A stretch of DNA of 64,000 bases from Hygrophila difformis (Eukaryota; Streptophyta; Magnoliopsida; Lamiales; Acanthaceae): the NCBI GenBank assembly GCA_030278955.1, contig JAOANR010000004.1, positions 2,628,845 to 2,692,844 of the forward strand. Reading direction: 5' to 3'. The translations under genes were made by a program, and so were the position numbers. Below are positions 36,861-47,941 of the stretch, piece after piece. Each line of letters starts with the position of its first letter. Position 1 is the stretch's first letter. A model generated the notes under the pieces. It ran no database searches. It had not been told where the DNA came from and saw only the letters and a program-made list of their open reading frames with translations.

Positions 36861-37183
36861 CTTTGTGGTATTGTACCTGTACGCTCATCAAGAGAGCCGA
36901 AATCTTTCGAATTGGAATCAGATCATGCGTTGTAGGGTCCCCTTTGATTTCTCCGGTTTCGGATCGAAATGAAAATGGAAACTCTGCTGTTCTTTGTCAT
37001 TTTTGACTGAAAATTGTGAGACCGTACAGGGAAATGGCATGCCGGAAATCTCTCCCGCTTTTTTTCTCACCATCAAAATAAACAAATCCTATCATTTAAT
37101 TCTCCCTCCGTTTTTTTGGTGACATCTTTATTTTTTTCTTGTGACAATTCTCCCTCCGTCTTGATTAATGGTCAATAGTATAG
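36861..37183 (-). promoter_or_regulatory. Upstream region of the USP-kinase gene
   Basis: This stretch lies directly upstream of the start codon on the minus strand and should hold the leader and core promoter. I cannot place a TATA box with confidence. Two CTCCCTCCGT motifs (about 37102, 37150) are stray Stowaway-like ends. Confidence 0.35.
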
Positions 37184-37185
37184 TA

Positions 37186-37443
37186 CTCTCCATTTTCTAA
37201 AAATTGCAACATACCCACATTGCACGCAGTCTAATGCACATTTTAAGGCATTAATAACTCAAGTTCGGTACAAGTAAAAATTATAAAAGTTTGATATTTA
37301 GAAACTAATCAACGAGATGAATCTAACAAGATCCCACCTGGTTATATTTTAACTTGTATAACTATGATAAAACTTTAAGTCAAAGCGCTTGTATAAACAG
37401 TACCAAATTTACTAATGTTCCAATCTTTCAAAAACGGGTGGAG
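37186..37443. mobile_element. Stowaway MITE
   Basis: The left end CTCTCCATTTTCTAAAAATTG and inverted right end CTCCACCCGTTTTTGAAAG are flanked by TA (37184-37185, 37444-37445); 258 bp. The interior matches the inverse of 10684-10945. Confidence 0.75.
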
Positions 37444-37634
37444 TATAAAAATAAAAAATAAAAAAACTAGTATTACCCACCCGAACGGGATAATATTTGA
37501 TTACGATAATACGAAATAACACACCCAAATATACTTGAATTTTGTATGAAATAATTGTTATTCGCCAAAATATTTTTCCGAGTAATTGTATATATAATTT
37601 ATTCATCAACAATTAATAAAAAAAAATATTAATT

Positions 37635-37682
37635 CTTCAAATCAAGAATATTTTTTTCGGTAAACTTCAAATCAAGAATATT
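37635..37682 (-). mobile_element. 12-bp tail-only retro-insertion with 18-bp target duplication (candidate)
   Basis: The 18-bp sequence CTTCAAATCAAGAATATT occurs at 37635-37652 and 37665-37682, separated by 12 bp that read TTTACCGAAAAA on the minus strand. That equals the last bases plus A-tail of the GTTTACC-A(n) retroelement tail seen at 42959-43021. Confidence 0.4.
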
Positions 37683-37689
37683 AACCCAA

Positions 37690-37760
37690 TAGTTTAAACA
37701 ATGGTGTATTATTCAAATTTAAGGGTAGTTTAAACAATGGTGTATTATTCAAATTTAAAT
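37690..37760. repeat. Short tandem duplication
   Basis: TAGTTTAAACAATGGTGTATTATTCAAATTTAA-like units occur twice (about 37690-37722 and 37727-37759). The surrounding 37760-38510 is AT-rich with nothing recognisable. Confidence 0.7.
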
Positions 37761-38514
37761 GTACATGATATTCATTCAATATTTGACTCACATGATGTAT
37801 TTAAGTTACCCACAAATACAGTATTACATAAACTAATTATCACATGGTATTATTTATTTGGGCAAAAAAAATCCTAATCAAAAAAAATTCTAAATTAATT
37901 TTTTTTTTCGGAACTTAGATCATTTTTATTGAAAAATTGTGTATAATTTTATGCATACCTTCGGTATAGATAATTTAACCTAATTGATGTGAAGAAAATA
38001 AAATATTTAACTAAAAATATCATAAGTAAATAAATTAATTATATTTTATTATATAATCGACAATATTTGTTACTCAATAAAGATTAATTGCTAAGATATC
38101 AAAATTTATTAAAAGTATAAATATTGTTTTCGAACAACTTTCATATTATTCTTAATTTAAGTTTAATTTAAAAATATTTTTATATATATATATTTAATTC
38201 ACTTTAATAAAAATATTAATTTGCATTATTATATTTTCAATCATGAATATGTATATCTTTATATCTAGTACTTATTTAAATGTATTTTTTGAAGTCTTAT
38301 TTCATGATATCTTTCAATACCCAATAGTAGTTAATTATAAAAGGAAAGTTTTTAGGCACGATTCATAGCATCAAAAGGTTTTATATATTACAGCTTACTA
38401 GCAACTAAAAATAATTATCACAGTATATAAGTATATTTAAATTAGTCAAACTATTACTATAAAGAGTAATGCCAAATTTTAATTTATATTATAGCATTTG
38501 ATTTAAGAAAGAAA

Positions 38515-38690
38515 AATGTCTTAGTGGTATGCGACTCTGACAACTTAAGCAAATCTAACATGTTCGAGTCTTTTTGTATGCAGGAAGAGACGATCCTTCA
38601 ATGCATACCTAAATACAGAAGAATTAGTCTTGGACCTAATAAGACCTCTGGAGTAGGGATACCCTGGTAATACCAAAAAAAGAAAAAAGA
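38515..38690 (+). mobile_element. tRNA-derived SINE (second family)
   Basis: TTAGTGGTATGCG (A-box-like) and TGTTCGAGTC (B-box-like) are followed by a body shared with 31085-31240 and an A-rich end after GGTAATACC. A short AAGAAAAAT repeat on both sides may be the target duplication. A partial third copy is seen at about 38740-38815. Confidence 0.6.
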
Positions 38691-38863
38691 AAAATTGGAG
38701 CTAAGCAATTAAGATCAGAAGATTAATGTCCACCCAAGCATCAAGTGTATAGTATTAGAACCAATGAGGTCTAGTGATACCCTGAAATTAACTTTTTTTA
38801 AAAAAAAAAAAAAAACTAAAATGGGAAGATTAGTTTTAATTGGAATGGGTTTATAGCTGAATG

Positions 38864-39461
38864 TGTAACGCCCCGAAAATTCAAACCTGATTTTCGCAAG
38901 CATTACCGCCGTACTAACTATCATAAACTAATGGCCAGCTAATTTAAAACAGCTAGTACAAGGCTGGGCGAACCTAAAATGATCATCTGATTAATCCATT
39001 TAAAAGCAAAGGCTAGAATACAACAAACACATAGGCACATGAACAAGGTCCCTCAAATAATCATATAACAATGCCAATAAAACATCCCGGCTACAAGCCT
39101 CAAGTAACAGCATGGACAATATACCAATATCTCAGACAGGGCTACCAGCCTAAAGCAGTAAATCACATAAGGCCACAGGCCGACAATATGTAAATACTAG
39201 GCTCACAGGCCTCAACTAGTCAATAATCCAATGCCGAACCATAATACAAAAACAAAAGAGTATCACATAAACACATAAGATAAAATGAATAGACATGTCG
39301 TATCTATGTGTTCTCTCAACCCCATACCCAAATCATGCTCCAGCGCCTCCAGCAGGATCTATAAAACAGACAAAAGCAAAGGGAGTCAGTACAACGTACT
39401 GAGCAAGGCTACGTGTTGGGGAGTAAAGGATAACAGAGCAACAAGAGTATATACTAAAAAT

Positions 39462-39555
<94 letters not shown>

Positions 39556-41076
39556 GCATGAATAATAGAGCAGAATACAAATAAAAGCAAATAAACATCA
39601 CATCGTCCCATACCGGTGCTTCAACCACAATCATACAATTTATGCACGTGATGCATGGCCTAACATACGCCTATCTAACCTATATGCTAATGCAATGAAT
39701 ATGCCTAGCCGGCACCTAAAAACCCGGGCGGTATGAACCCACGGGTGAGGATATCATCAACTCCAACCCGTTACAGGGTAACATACACCATCCCCACAGG
39801 GACCACAGGCATTACAGCCCAATCATCCACCCCGAAGGGCCAACAGGCATCACAGCCAATAATCACACCCCAAAGGGCCATCGGGACTCAACAACACCTA
39901 TGAAGGCTGCCCGATCATATATACTCAATATCCCACAAGGGCCAATTCCACAAATTCCATCACAATACTAGAGAATAGGTCACAACAATATAAACACTTA
40001 ATTAGTCATTCCATAAGATGGTAAAAATTTGCATAATCAACCACTTATTTCATGCTTTGGTGACACATTGCTATTTACATGATAAATCCCATGCTTATCA
40101 AATATCATGCTTATTCTGCTGCAGTTCCAACGAGAATTTCTCTATTTCTTGTATTATACAACAACCACATATTATTAAGATCAAAAGACTTATACATATA
40201 TGTACTGATATAATGATCTAATCCAAAATCCACCTAGAATAGTCTTACAAAACTTCAATACCAAAACTGTAGGGAATATACTCATACATATATACACCCA
40301 CGAGTTGAGTTAATAGCAAAATCAAAGCCCCAATTCGCCACCTGTAGTCCACTCGGCTAATTCACCATAAAAGTGGGAGGCATCATATTTTAACTTCAAG
40401 ACATCAATTAAAGAATTCATAAGCTGAATATAGAATTGAAAAGATATATCCAGTTTGACTTTGCCTATACTGTATAGACGAATTCATAAGTTTAATGAAG
40501 TCGGAATTCACACGCAGATGACATTCCAAGAAATTTCAGAAAATAGTGCTCCAACCGATATAACCCTTGCCGGGATTCACCCCTAATACCCCCAAACACG
40601 TAATTTAAGCATACAAATCCCTTGCCTTAATGTTAGGAACGATCAATAACACCTCCGGGATGCCCAATTTCGAATCCAATCGGCCAAACAACTCACAAAC
40701 CTAGCATTTCGAAACATCCCCAATTCACCACCAAAACGATCGAAATAAAAATCATAGCGAAGAAGACGACGAAGCGAAACACTTACCAACAACCGATTAA
40801 TCAATCGGCCAAGAAACGCGATAGTTTTAACAAGCCGAAGATCACTCCAAAACCCTCTCCTCTCTCGGCCGTTCCCTGCCTCTCTCCCGTTTCTTCTTTT
40901 TTTTTTCTTTCCAAATTACCAAATAACCCCATTTAACTCTACAATAGTTAATTAATTGCAAAAAGGCCCCATCACTCTCAATTTACAAAAAAAGGAACCC
41001 CATCCGGACTGAAATGCAAAATATCCAAATACCAAATTATTTAAACAGTCCAATTTAATTAAATCGGGTCATTACA
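38864..41076 (-). mobile_element. Solo LTR of a Ty3/gypsy-like retrotransposon
   Basis: A 2213-bp sequence with TGTAACGCCCC...ATTACA ends and an exact 5-bp duplication GAATG (38859-38863, 41077-41081). No partner LTR or internal region is present, so unequal recombination probably removed them. Minus orientation is inferred: read that way it ends GGGGCGTTACA, like the other LTRs here, and has a GGTAAGTG donor near 40785. Confidence 0.85.
39461..39553. repeat. (AAT)n microsatellite inside the solo LTR
   Basis: About 30 uninterrupted AAT units. They produce poly-Asn and poly-Ile frames that are not genes. Confidence 0.95.
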
Positions 41077-41207
41077 GAATGAGCGTGAGCTAAATTGTTG
41101 GGTAATGGGCAAGAGTGTGTTGTTGGTTGGTTGGGGTAAAATTACAATAATTGAGGCAATCTTAATTATTTAGGCTAGTCAACCCCTTAGTTGTCTGTAT
41201 CCATTAA

Positions 41208-41497
41208 GGCCCTGTTCTCTAGGCCTTAATTTTTCTGGTCTGATATGAATTTATAAGATCTGGTCTGATCTGAATTTGTCTGGTCTGGTATGAATATTTC
41301 TGGTATGGTCTGATTCCTTCTGGTCTGGTCTTATCTTATTTTCTCTATATTATTATAATGATTTGATTTGATCAGATCTGATCTGATCTTATATAATTGG
41401 TCTGATCTTAATGTTTCTTATATGATATGGTCTGATCTGATTTTTATAATTAAAAAAAAGTAATAAGGCATGAAAATAAGTCATAGAGAATGGGGGC
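41208..41497. mobile_element. Tourist (PIF/Harbinger) MITE
   Basis: The left end GGCCCTGTTCTCTA and inverted right end GCCCCCATTCTCTA are flanked by TAA (41205-41207, 41498-41500). The interior is a run of TGGTCTGATCTGAAT-like short repeats. Confidence 0.65.
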
Positions 41498-41500
41498 TAA

Positions 41501-41933
41501 ATTGGGAACATTTCATACTTCTTTTTTACTATTGTGCTAGAAACAAATCATTTCCCCACACCGACCCATTATTTCATTTTTCTCCTTTCTAGAGTATATC
41601 CGATTTTTCCCTCTTACCCATGACCCCCGCTTCCAACCGATTGCAGGGTTGCCATTGTAAACGCTGGTGTCGTCGTTTTAGTGCCGCCGCTGGCTGGAGA
41701 CTTTTGTTCCGTCATTGTTGGGGCTTCAATAGGCTGCTCTTGTGCGTCCTTGTTGCCATAGAGGCCGCCGACGGTCATCCCATTTATTGGAGTTCGATGC
41801 GATTCATTGGTTTTTTTTTTCCTAAATACAATTGGGTTATTTCGTTTTGGGCACTATATTTGTTGGTGGGATGGTGATTGGAAGCAAAATGTGGTAGGGA
41901 TGTTCTAAATCTACTATTGATTTTGTTGGTGGG
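41501..41933. other. Unassigned sequence between two MITEs
   Basis: A GC-richer patch (about 41620-41800) has a short open frame, but I recognise no domain. It may be a gene fragment; nothing else is supported. Confidence 0.3.
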
Positions 41934-41943
41934 TTTTATATAG

Positions 41944-43210
41944 GGAATAATTGCCAAAAAGGTCCCTTTTATTTTCTTTTTAACCGGTTCCATCCCCTCC
42001 GATTTTTTGGCCCAATAATCCATTCCGTTTTCTAATCCGGACAAATATAGTCCTAATTTTTCTAATGACTTTGAATTAGCTTAGGTGGCATTTAATAATG
42101 GTCATTATGAGCTCTATTGGACATGGTGTAAGGCCAAAGTCGAGCAAATACATGCCATATCATTTGGGTATATAGACCCGAACAGCTTGCTATCACTCTT
42201 TCGCCCCAGTCCCCCCATCATCTCCTCTATCCACAGACCATCATTCCAGCCTCCTCATCTCCCTCCTTCCCCTAGACACCGACGACCCCTAACCACGCCA
42301 ATATGTGCACCACGCCCTGCCATCTCCTCCTCCATTGACGCCCTCGACTGCACCATCGTCGACACCTTCCACTGCGGGCCCCATCCTCATCGATTCCCTC
42401 GCAATCCTCAGAATCATCTTCAATGGCGATTCCTGTTTCGTCTGTTGCTGTGACCACTCCATCAATTTCCACTATCCTCTCACTCGTGCCGATTCCGATT
42501 CTCAATTCGCAAAACCCTAGTTCAGTCCACTTCCCCAATTGAAGTTCAAGGTGTATCACTTCGACTCTGAAATAGTGTGGGGATTATGTCCTGGAAAGCT
42601 GTGCGACAAGGGTGATTTGCTTTGGGCAAAACTCTTGATTGATTTCTCAAATTTTCTGGTGAACTTGGATCTATAGAAGATGAATTTAAAAAGGTAATCG
42701 CAAGCTCAATTGAACAATAATGGAATCAGCAGATTCGGTGGGGATTGAGCTTGTTGCAGATAGAGTATCCCATTCTTGTTGCAGATAGAGTCGATACTTA
42801 AAGGATTTCATCCTCCTCCTAGCTGCCATCGGGAATTTTTTCACTTTGATTTTGGTTTTTAGGGAGAAAGTGGGATAAAACATACACATAGGGTATGTAA
42901 GACCAAAGAATTCAAAATAAGCTGATGAGTAGGATTTTTTTGACTTTCCAATGCATTGTTTTTTTTGGTAAACAGTGACACTCATGTGTCGGCAAAGGTG
43001 TGTGGGAGCCCAAATTACACAACTTTCCAATGCATTGTTGATCGGAATTGATATTATATTTTGCCACATCAGCTAAGTAATTTTCATTACTCAATTTACG
43101 ACTATATTGGTACGGATTAGCAAATGAAGTGGATTAAAAAGGGTCAAAATTTTGGAAGGGATGAACTTGACAAAAATGAAAAGAAAAAGGACATTCTTGG
43201 CAATTATTCC
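41944..43210. mobile_element. Mutator-like element, candidate Pack-MULE
   Basis: Terminal inverted repeats of about 155 bp begin GGAATAATTGCCAA on both sides. A 10-bp direct repeat TTTTATATAG (41934-41943, 43211-43220) fits a Mutator-type duplication (usually 9 bp, sometimes 10). No transposase is present. The interior 42180-42660 is markedly more GC-rich than its flanks and looks like captured gene sequence, but I could not identify the source. Confidence 0.75.
42943..43037 (-). mobile_element. 63-bp retro-insert with LINE-like 3' hairpin
   Basis: A 16-bp duplication ACTTTCCAATGCATTG (42943-42958, 43022-43037) brackets 63 bp. On the minus strand the insert carries GGGCTCCCACACACC, similar to the SINE body, then GACAC-ATGA-GTGTC (42977-42990), CTGTTTACC and A8. 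It sits inside the Mutator-like element. Confidence 0.7.
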
Positions 43211-43225
43211 TTTTATATAGTACTA

Positions 43226-43485
43226 CTCCCTCCATTTTTTTTCTTAAAAAAAATTAACTTTTGCATAGTAAACACTATTCATTGAGTAACTTTGATTCGA
43301 CTTTTTAACACAGTCACATAAGATAAAACATAGTCAAGTGAGATCTTGTTAGATTCGTTTAATTACGTAGTTTTGTAATATTAAAGTTCTATAAATTTTT
43401 ATTTTATAGAATTCGAGATACTACTCTTCAAAAATATATATTGAATTGCGTGAAAACAAGGAATTTGAACATCTTCTGTTAATAA
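43226..43485. mobile_element. Stowaway MITE, right end eroded
   Basis: CTCCCTCCATTTT starts after TA (43224-43225), immediately beyond the Mutator target duplication. The interior matches the inverse of the outer Stowaway at 1569-3255. The expected right terminus near 43485 is not recognisable. Confidence 0.6.
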
Positions 43486-43897
43486 TTATACACCCTCCTC
43501 TTGTTCTTCCTTTTTGCCTGTTTTAAAAAATGTTGATGTTAATTAATACACATGATTCATTACCAATTGTTGGTTGTTCATGTAATGGTTGAGACTGATT
43601 TTGGAGCAAACTACAGTTCAATTCCCTTCAACAATGGGTGGGGACACTAGTGATTATGAGCAATCACACTAGAAACATATACATGATCCATTTATGATGA
43701 ACAATATGAAAAGTTAAATTGAACAAGACGAAGTGATTACCATTCATATAAACCAGGGGAGGCCCTTGCATTATTCAATGTGGGACATTATGTATCCAAA
43801 TCCCATAGTTAGATGGACCCATTTCCAAAACCAAATGGTGATGAGTGATGACAAGAAGGATTTCCATTTATATAAACCAAAGGGAACCCGTTGCATT
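43486..43897. repeat. Intergenic stretch with a ~120-bp diverged duplication
   Basis: The phrase TATATAAACCA...CCTTGCATTATTCAAT (43747-43781) recurs diverged at about 43866-43903. No gene is seen. Confidence 0.5.
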
Positions 43898-43905
43898 ATT
43901 TAATA

Positions 43906-44414
43906 TAGGGGTGGTTAACAAGTAGAGTTACTCGAACTCGACTCGAAAAAAAACTCGACTCATGCTCGAAAAATTCGAGTCGAGTCGAGTAGGGCAATTG
44001 AGTATTGAGCTCAAGCTCGAGTCCGTGTATATGATACTCGAACTCGAGTCGATTATTCGAGTCGAGCATCAAGTACTCGACTCATTTTCTTTTTATTTTT
44101 TATTTTTAAAAAAATTAAAAGGAAAATGCAAAAAGAAAAATAAAAAAATACTCGACAATTTCGAGTACTCGACTCTAGCTCGAACTCGAGAAGGGAAAAA
44201 AAAAATCAAGCTCGAGTAGCTCAACTACTCAACTCAATTGATTAATCAAAATACTCGAGCTACTCGAGTTTGAGCTCGACTTCAAGTCGACTCGAGCTTG
44301 AGCTTGAGCTCGACTGTTCGACTACTCGACTCGAGCTCGACTAGCTGAAAAATGCAATCAAGTCAAGCTTAAGTACTCCATTATTTGAGCTCGACTCGAC
44401 TCGTTATCGCCGTA
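43906..44414. mobile_element. hAT-like MITE rich in TCGAG repeats
   Basis: The left end TAGGGGTGGTTAACAAGT and inverted right end TACGGCGATAACGAGT are partly matched. An 8-bp duplication with one mismatch (ATTTAATA at 43898-43905, ATTCAATA at 44415-44422) flanks it. The interior is dominated by inverted and direct CTCGAGCTCGACTCGAG motifs able to fold extensively. Confidence 0.55.
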
Positions 44415-44422
44415 ATTCAATA

Positions 44423-45045
44423 TACAGAACATTCAACACCAAATAAGCCGGGAGGGGAGAGTATATTTTACTGTAGAGTAGAATGAATGAGTGATGTATA
44501 GAAGTACTACTAGTACTTATACTGTTTTCACTCCAAAGGGTAAAAGTGTAAAAAAGCACAACAAAGCAGAAATAGAAAATAAATACTCCGAAGAGGGGAA
44601 CGGCGGTGGTGGTGGAGGGCTACCAGAGATCTGAACTTTGAACTATGAAGTGAAGGAGAGAGTGTATTTGCTTTTACAATCTTACCGGCATAATCAATCG
44701 CTTCACTCAGGTAAAAAATTCTTTCCAAATCGCGTATCACAATTAACTAGGCATTCGCTGTTTCGGCGGCTTTTCTAGGGTTCCTCTTTCCAATGTCTCT
44801 TTCTACTTTGTGCCCATTTTTCTGTCGTGTATTTGCGATTGATATTTAGTGGGAAAGTTGAATTCTTTTTTTGGTGCTGGTTTGGTTTGAAGATATGGGC
44901 TTGCACATTGGCGGTTTTAATCGAGGGGAATTTATGCAGATATAATGAATTTACTATTGACTTAACTTTTTATGAATGATTTACTCATATTTTGCTGGGC
45001 ATTGGTTGTTGGTAGTGAATTGGTTGTAGGATTATATCAAACCCC
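44423..45045 (+). promoter_or_regulatory. Promoter, leader and leader intron of the F-box gene
   Basis: A leader exon ends at 44710 (CTTCACTCAG/GTAAAA) and a candidate acceptor (TTGTAG) ends at 45029, giving a leader intron of about 319 bp. The same TACCGGCATAAT...TTCACTCAG/GTAAA arrangement recurs in the duplicated copy at 47950-47970, which supports it. No clear TATA box could be fixed. Confidence 0.5.
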
Positions 45046-46515
45046 ATGGACAGGAAGCGAATTTCTAGAGGCACCGATCGGCTCAGCAATCTTCCTTGCA
45101 GTGTCATAGGCCACATTCTTACTTTCTTGCCTTTGAAGGAGGCTGCAAGGACCAGTGTGTTGTCGAAGAAGTGGAAAGATAAGTGGTTAACAATTCCCTG
45201 TCTTGTTTTTGAAAAAGATAGCACTGAGTCCATCATTTATCAAGTGTTGGTACTTCACAAAGAACCTATTTCCAAGTTTGCTATTAAAGAAGTCCACATA
45301 CAGAGCCGCACGGCTCTCTACTGCTGGTTGAATGTCTTGTCAAAACATAGGATTGAAGACCTAATGATTATGCCACCCTATAATGATTCTTGTAAGGTTG
45401 ATTATCTTATGATGCCTTATCATTTGTTTAGCTTTTATCACCTAAAACACTTATATCTATATGACGCTGAGATCAGAGTTCCGTCTATGTACAATGGATT
45501 TAGTAACCTTCTTAGCATCGAACTTGATGGTGTCTCCATTGCACCGAAAGAGTTGCAAAGGTTTATTTTGAAGTGTCCGGTACTTGAGTCGTTGAGAATA
45601 GTCAACTACGACATGATGCGAAACAGAAGTCTGCATATTAGTACTCCTACTAATCTCAAGTCCTTCGAATTTGGGGGCGATGTTAATTTTATATATATCG
45701 AGTCAAATGCTCACCTCGAGGACGTAAGAATTGGTTATGACGAGTTGGAAGAATATGAAACTGAAACTGGCACTGGCACAGCATTGGATTATGCAGATCA
45801 GTTTTTCAGTCAGCTGTCTCTGATTAAGAAACTGGAAGTGAATTGCTACTTTCTGCAGGTACAGGAATAAGGATATTAACTTTGCCATGTTTTCAAATTA
45901 TTTATCATTACCAAGTCCAAAATGTTCTCTGATTATTTACTCTTGTATGTATTTAATGTAAGGTCTTGGCTAGAAGTGCACCGTCAAAGCTTACCAAGAG
46001 CCTTAGCGGTCTGAAACATATTCATTTTAACAAAATTGATTTAAGACGTGGGGATAATCTCATTCCCGCTCTTTGCTTGATTCGAAGCTCCCCTAATCTG
46101 CAAACCCTTGTCCTTGATGTAAGTGGTTACCCTCAGACCGTTCACTTCATATGTCCTTGTTTCCTTTTCAAATGTTCTGTACTCACTATTGTTGTCCTTG
46201 TTACAGTTGGAATATGCTTATTTTGATACACGTTATGAACACGGTGATGCTATTCAATATCAGGCAGCTATTCAACAGCTGAAGGAAGAACATATATCGA
46301 CAATCCCCCTGTGCGGCAGCCTCAAAGAAGTGAAGTTCGTTAACTTCGCTGGGGTAGAACCCCAGATGGAATTTTTAAAGCTTCTTTTATTTTGGGGAAA
46401 GGAACTTAGGAAAGTCGAAATCAAACTGAGCAACTCTGGAAAGGAATTTTGCGTCGTAAAGGAGTTGGCAAGCTTCCCTCGGGCATCATCACAAGCGGTA
46501 ATCTTAATTAGCTGA
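45046..46515 (+). CDS. F-box/LRR (FBD-like) protein
   Basis: Exons 45046-45858, 45963-46118 and 46207-46515 join in phase 0 to give 425 aa. Residues about 11-50 form an F-box (DRLSNLPCSVIGHILTFLPL, then RTSVLSKKWKDKW). Leucine-rich segments follow (HLKHLYLYDAEI, LLSIELDGVSI, CPVLESLRI). The C terminus (SLKEVKFVNFAG ... FLKLLLFW ... LASFPRASSQA) resembles an FBD domain. Such proteins bind SKP1-type adaptors in SCF ubiquitin ligases and pick substrates through the LRRs; the substrate here is unknown. The family is large and fast-evolving in plants, matching the broken tandem copy downstream. Confidence 0.88.
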
Positions 46516-47815
46516 CATGTAAGATTTCATTTCAAATTTTGGACAGACCGGCTGAAAATCCAAACTAAAGAAAAGATATGTAGCTGACTGGATCTCGTTT
46601 CTATTTTGAAATTATGGGGTTTTCGATTTGTGGTGAAATACTATGTGGTTGTAGCTGCCTGGCATTAATGTTCTACATCCGTGTTTGATTCCCTATAAAT
46701 GCATTTACTTGTTGCCATAAGGGACACCGGACACTAAATTTATGGAAGTTTATGTTGAGATGCACCTAATACTCGATGAAAAGTGAAGGGTCCCTATCTT
46801 GAAACTTTGATCCTGTTTCTAACAGTTCTGCCATCTTCTGCCAATGATGATGTATATATATATATCATGAGAATTCAAAAATTTATGGTTATTTATGTTC
46901 CACTTTCTCTATAGCAGTTCAAAAAAACAAATGTGAATCAATTTCAAGATGAAGATGAAAATGTGTGTTGTTTGTTAAATAACTCGCAGATTTAGGGATT
47001 ATTTGTTTATCTCGAATATGATATACTGTATTTCATATGCTGATCCAGAGTCAAAATTGCGAATCTATAACCATTCAATTAAGATTTTTTAAGACGCCAA
47101 CAAATAGCCCTTAGACTTCGGATTTCATTGATTTTTTTTAAAAAAAATATTTTTAACTGAACAACCTATATACGTTAGAAAATGATGATGAATACATAAT
47201 TTGAGAAATCACACTGAAAAACAAAAAAAAAATTCACTGAATAGAATAAACGAAATTCTAAATGAAATTAAGTTTTTTGAAAATGTATAATATTCATATC
47301 TAAAAAAATTCTGCATATATAAATTAAAAGGAATATAGATTTAATAATAGAAATTACATAATCACATTGAAAATTGTTTTTTTTTACCATTTTAATCTCA
47401 TGTATTTACGATTTTTTTTTAAAAAAAATTGATACGCATTCTCATTTTAATCTGAATCTTACTTGAATACTTTTCTTTAATCATAGGAATGTAGCCTCAA
47501 GGCCTGAAATTGAAGGTAAGAAGTATTTGCGTATTAGGCATACACAACAACACTACCCATTTTTTTCTACATATGCACCACATTAGCATTTATCTACTTT
47601 ACTATCAATATCATTAAATTTTTCCACAACAACACTATCCAACTTTTACTATGTATGGACCCACATTTCATCATTTTCATTATTTACTTTTTCAATACCT
47701 ATAATTTAAAATTCTTATACCTAAAATTTAAAATTATTATTTATTTTTTATAATCAAATTTTTAAATAAAAAAAATTAAAAGCTGTGCAAATGTAAGAGG
47801 CAGTGACAGTGCTTG
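46516..47815. other. AT-rich intergenic DNA
   Basis: No gene is recognised. CACAACAACACTA-type phrases recur near 47545 and 47620, hinting at a degraded MITE. Confidence 0.4.
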
Positions 47816-47818
47816 TTA

Positions 47819-47938
47819 GGGCATTAACAACAATAGACAACAATAGGGTAGTAAACAAAATCTACTACCTCATGTATCAATATTGCAATGGGTGAAGTAG
47901 TGGTAGCACAACCCTTGCTACCATTGTTGTGGATGCCC
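47819..47938. mobile_element. Tourist MITE (120 bp)
   Basis: The left end GGGCATTAACAACAATAG and inverted right end GGGCATCCACAACAATGG match at 14 of 18 positions, with TTA duplications (47816-47818, 47939-47941). It abuts the duplicated F-box leader. Confidence 0.75.
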
Positions 47939-47941
47939 TTA

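Noticed and set aside
39285..39611. Poly-Asn (plus) and poly-Ile (minus) open frames
   Set aside because: Both are translations of the (AAT)n microsatellite inside a solo LTR.
43962..44219. 85-aa ORF in TCGAG-rich DNA
   Set aside because: Low-complexity translation of the hAT-like MITE.
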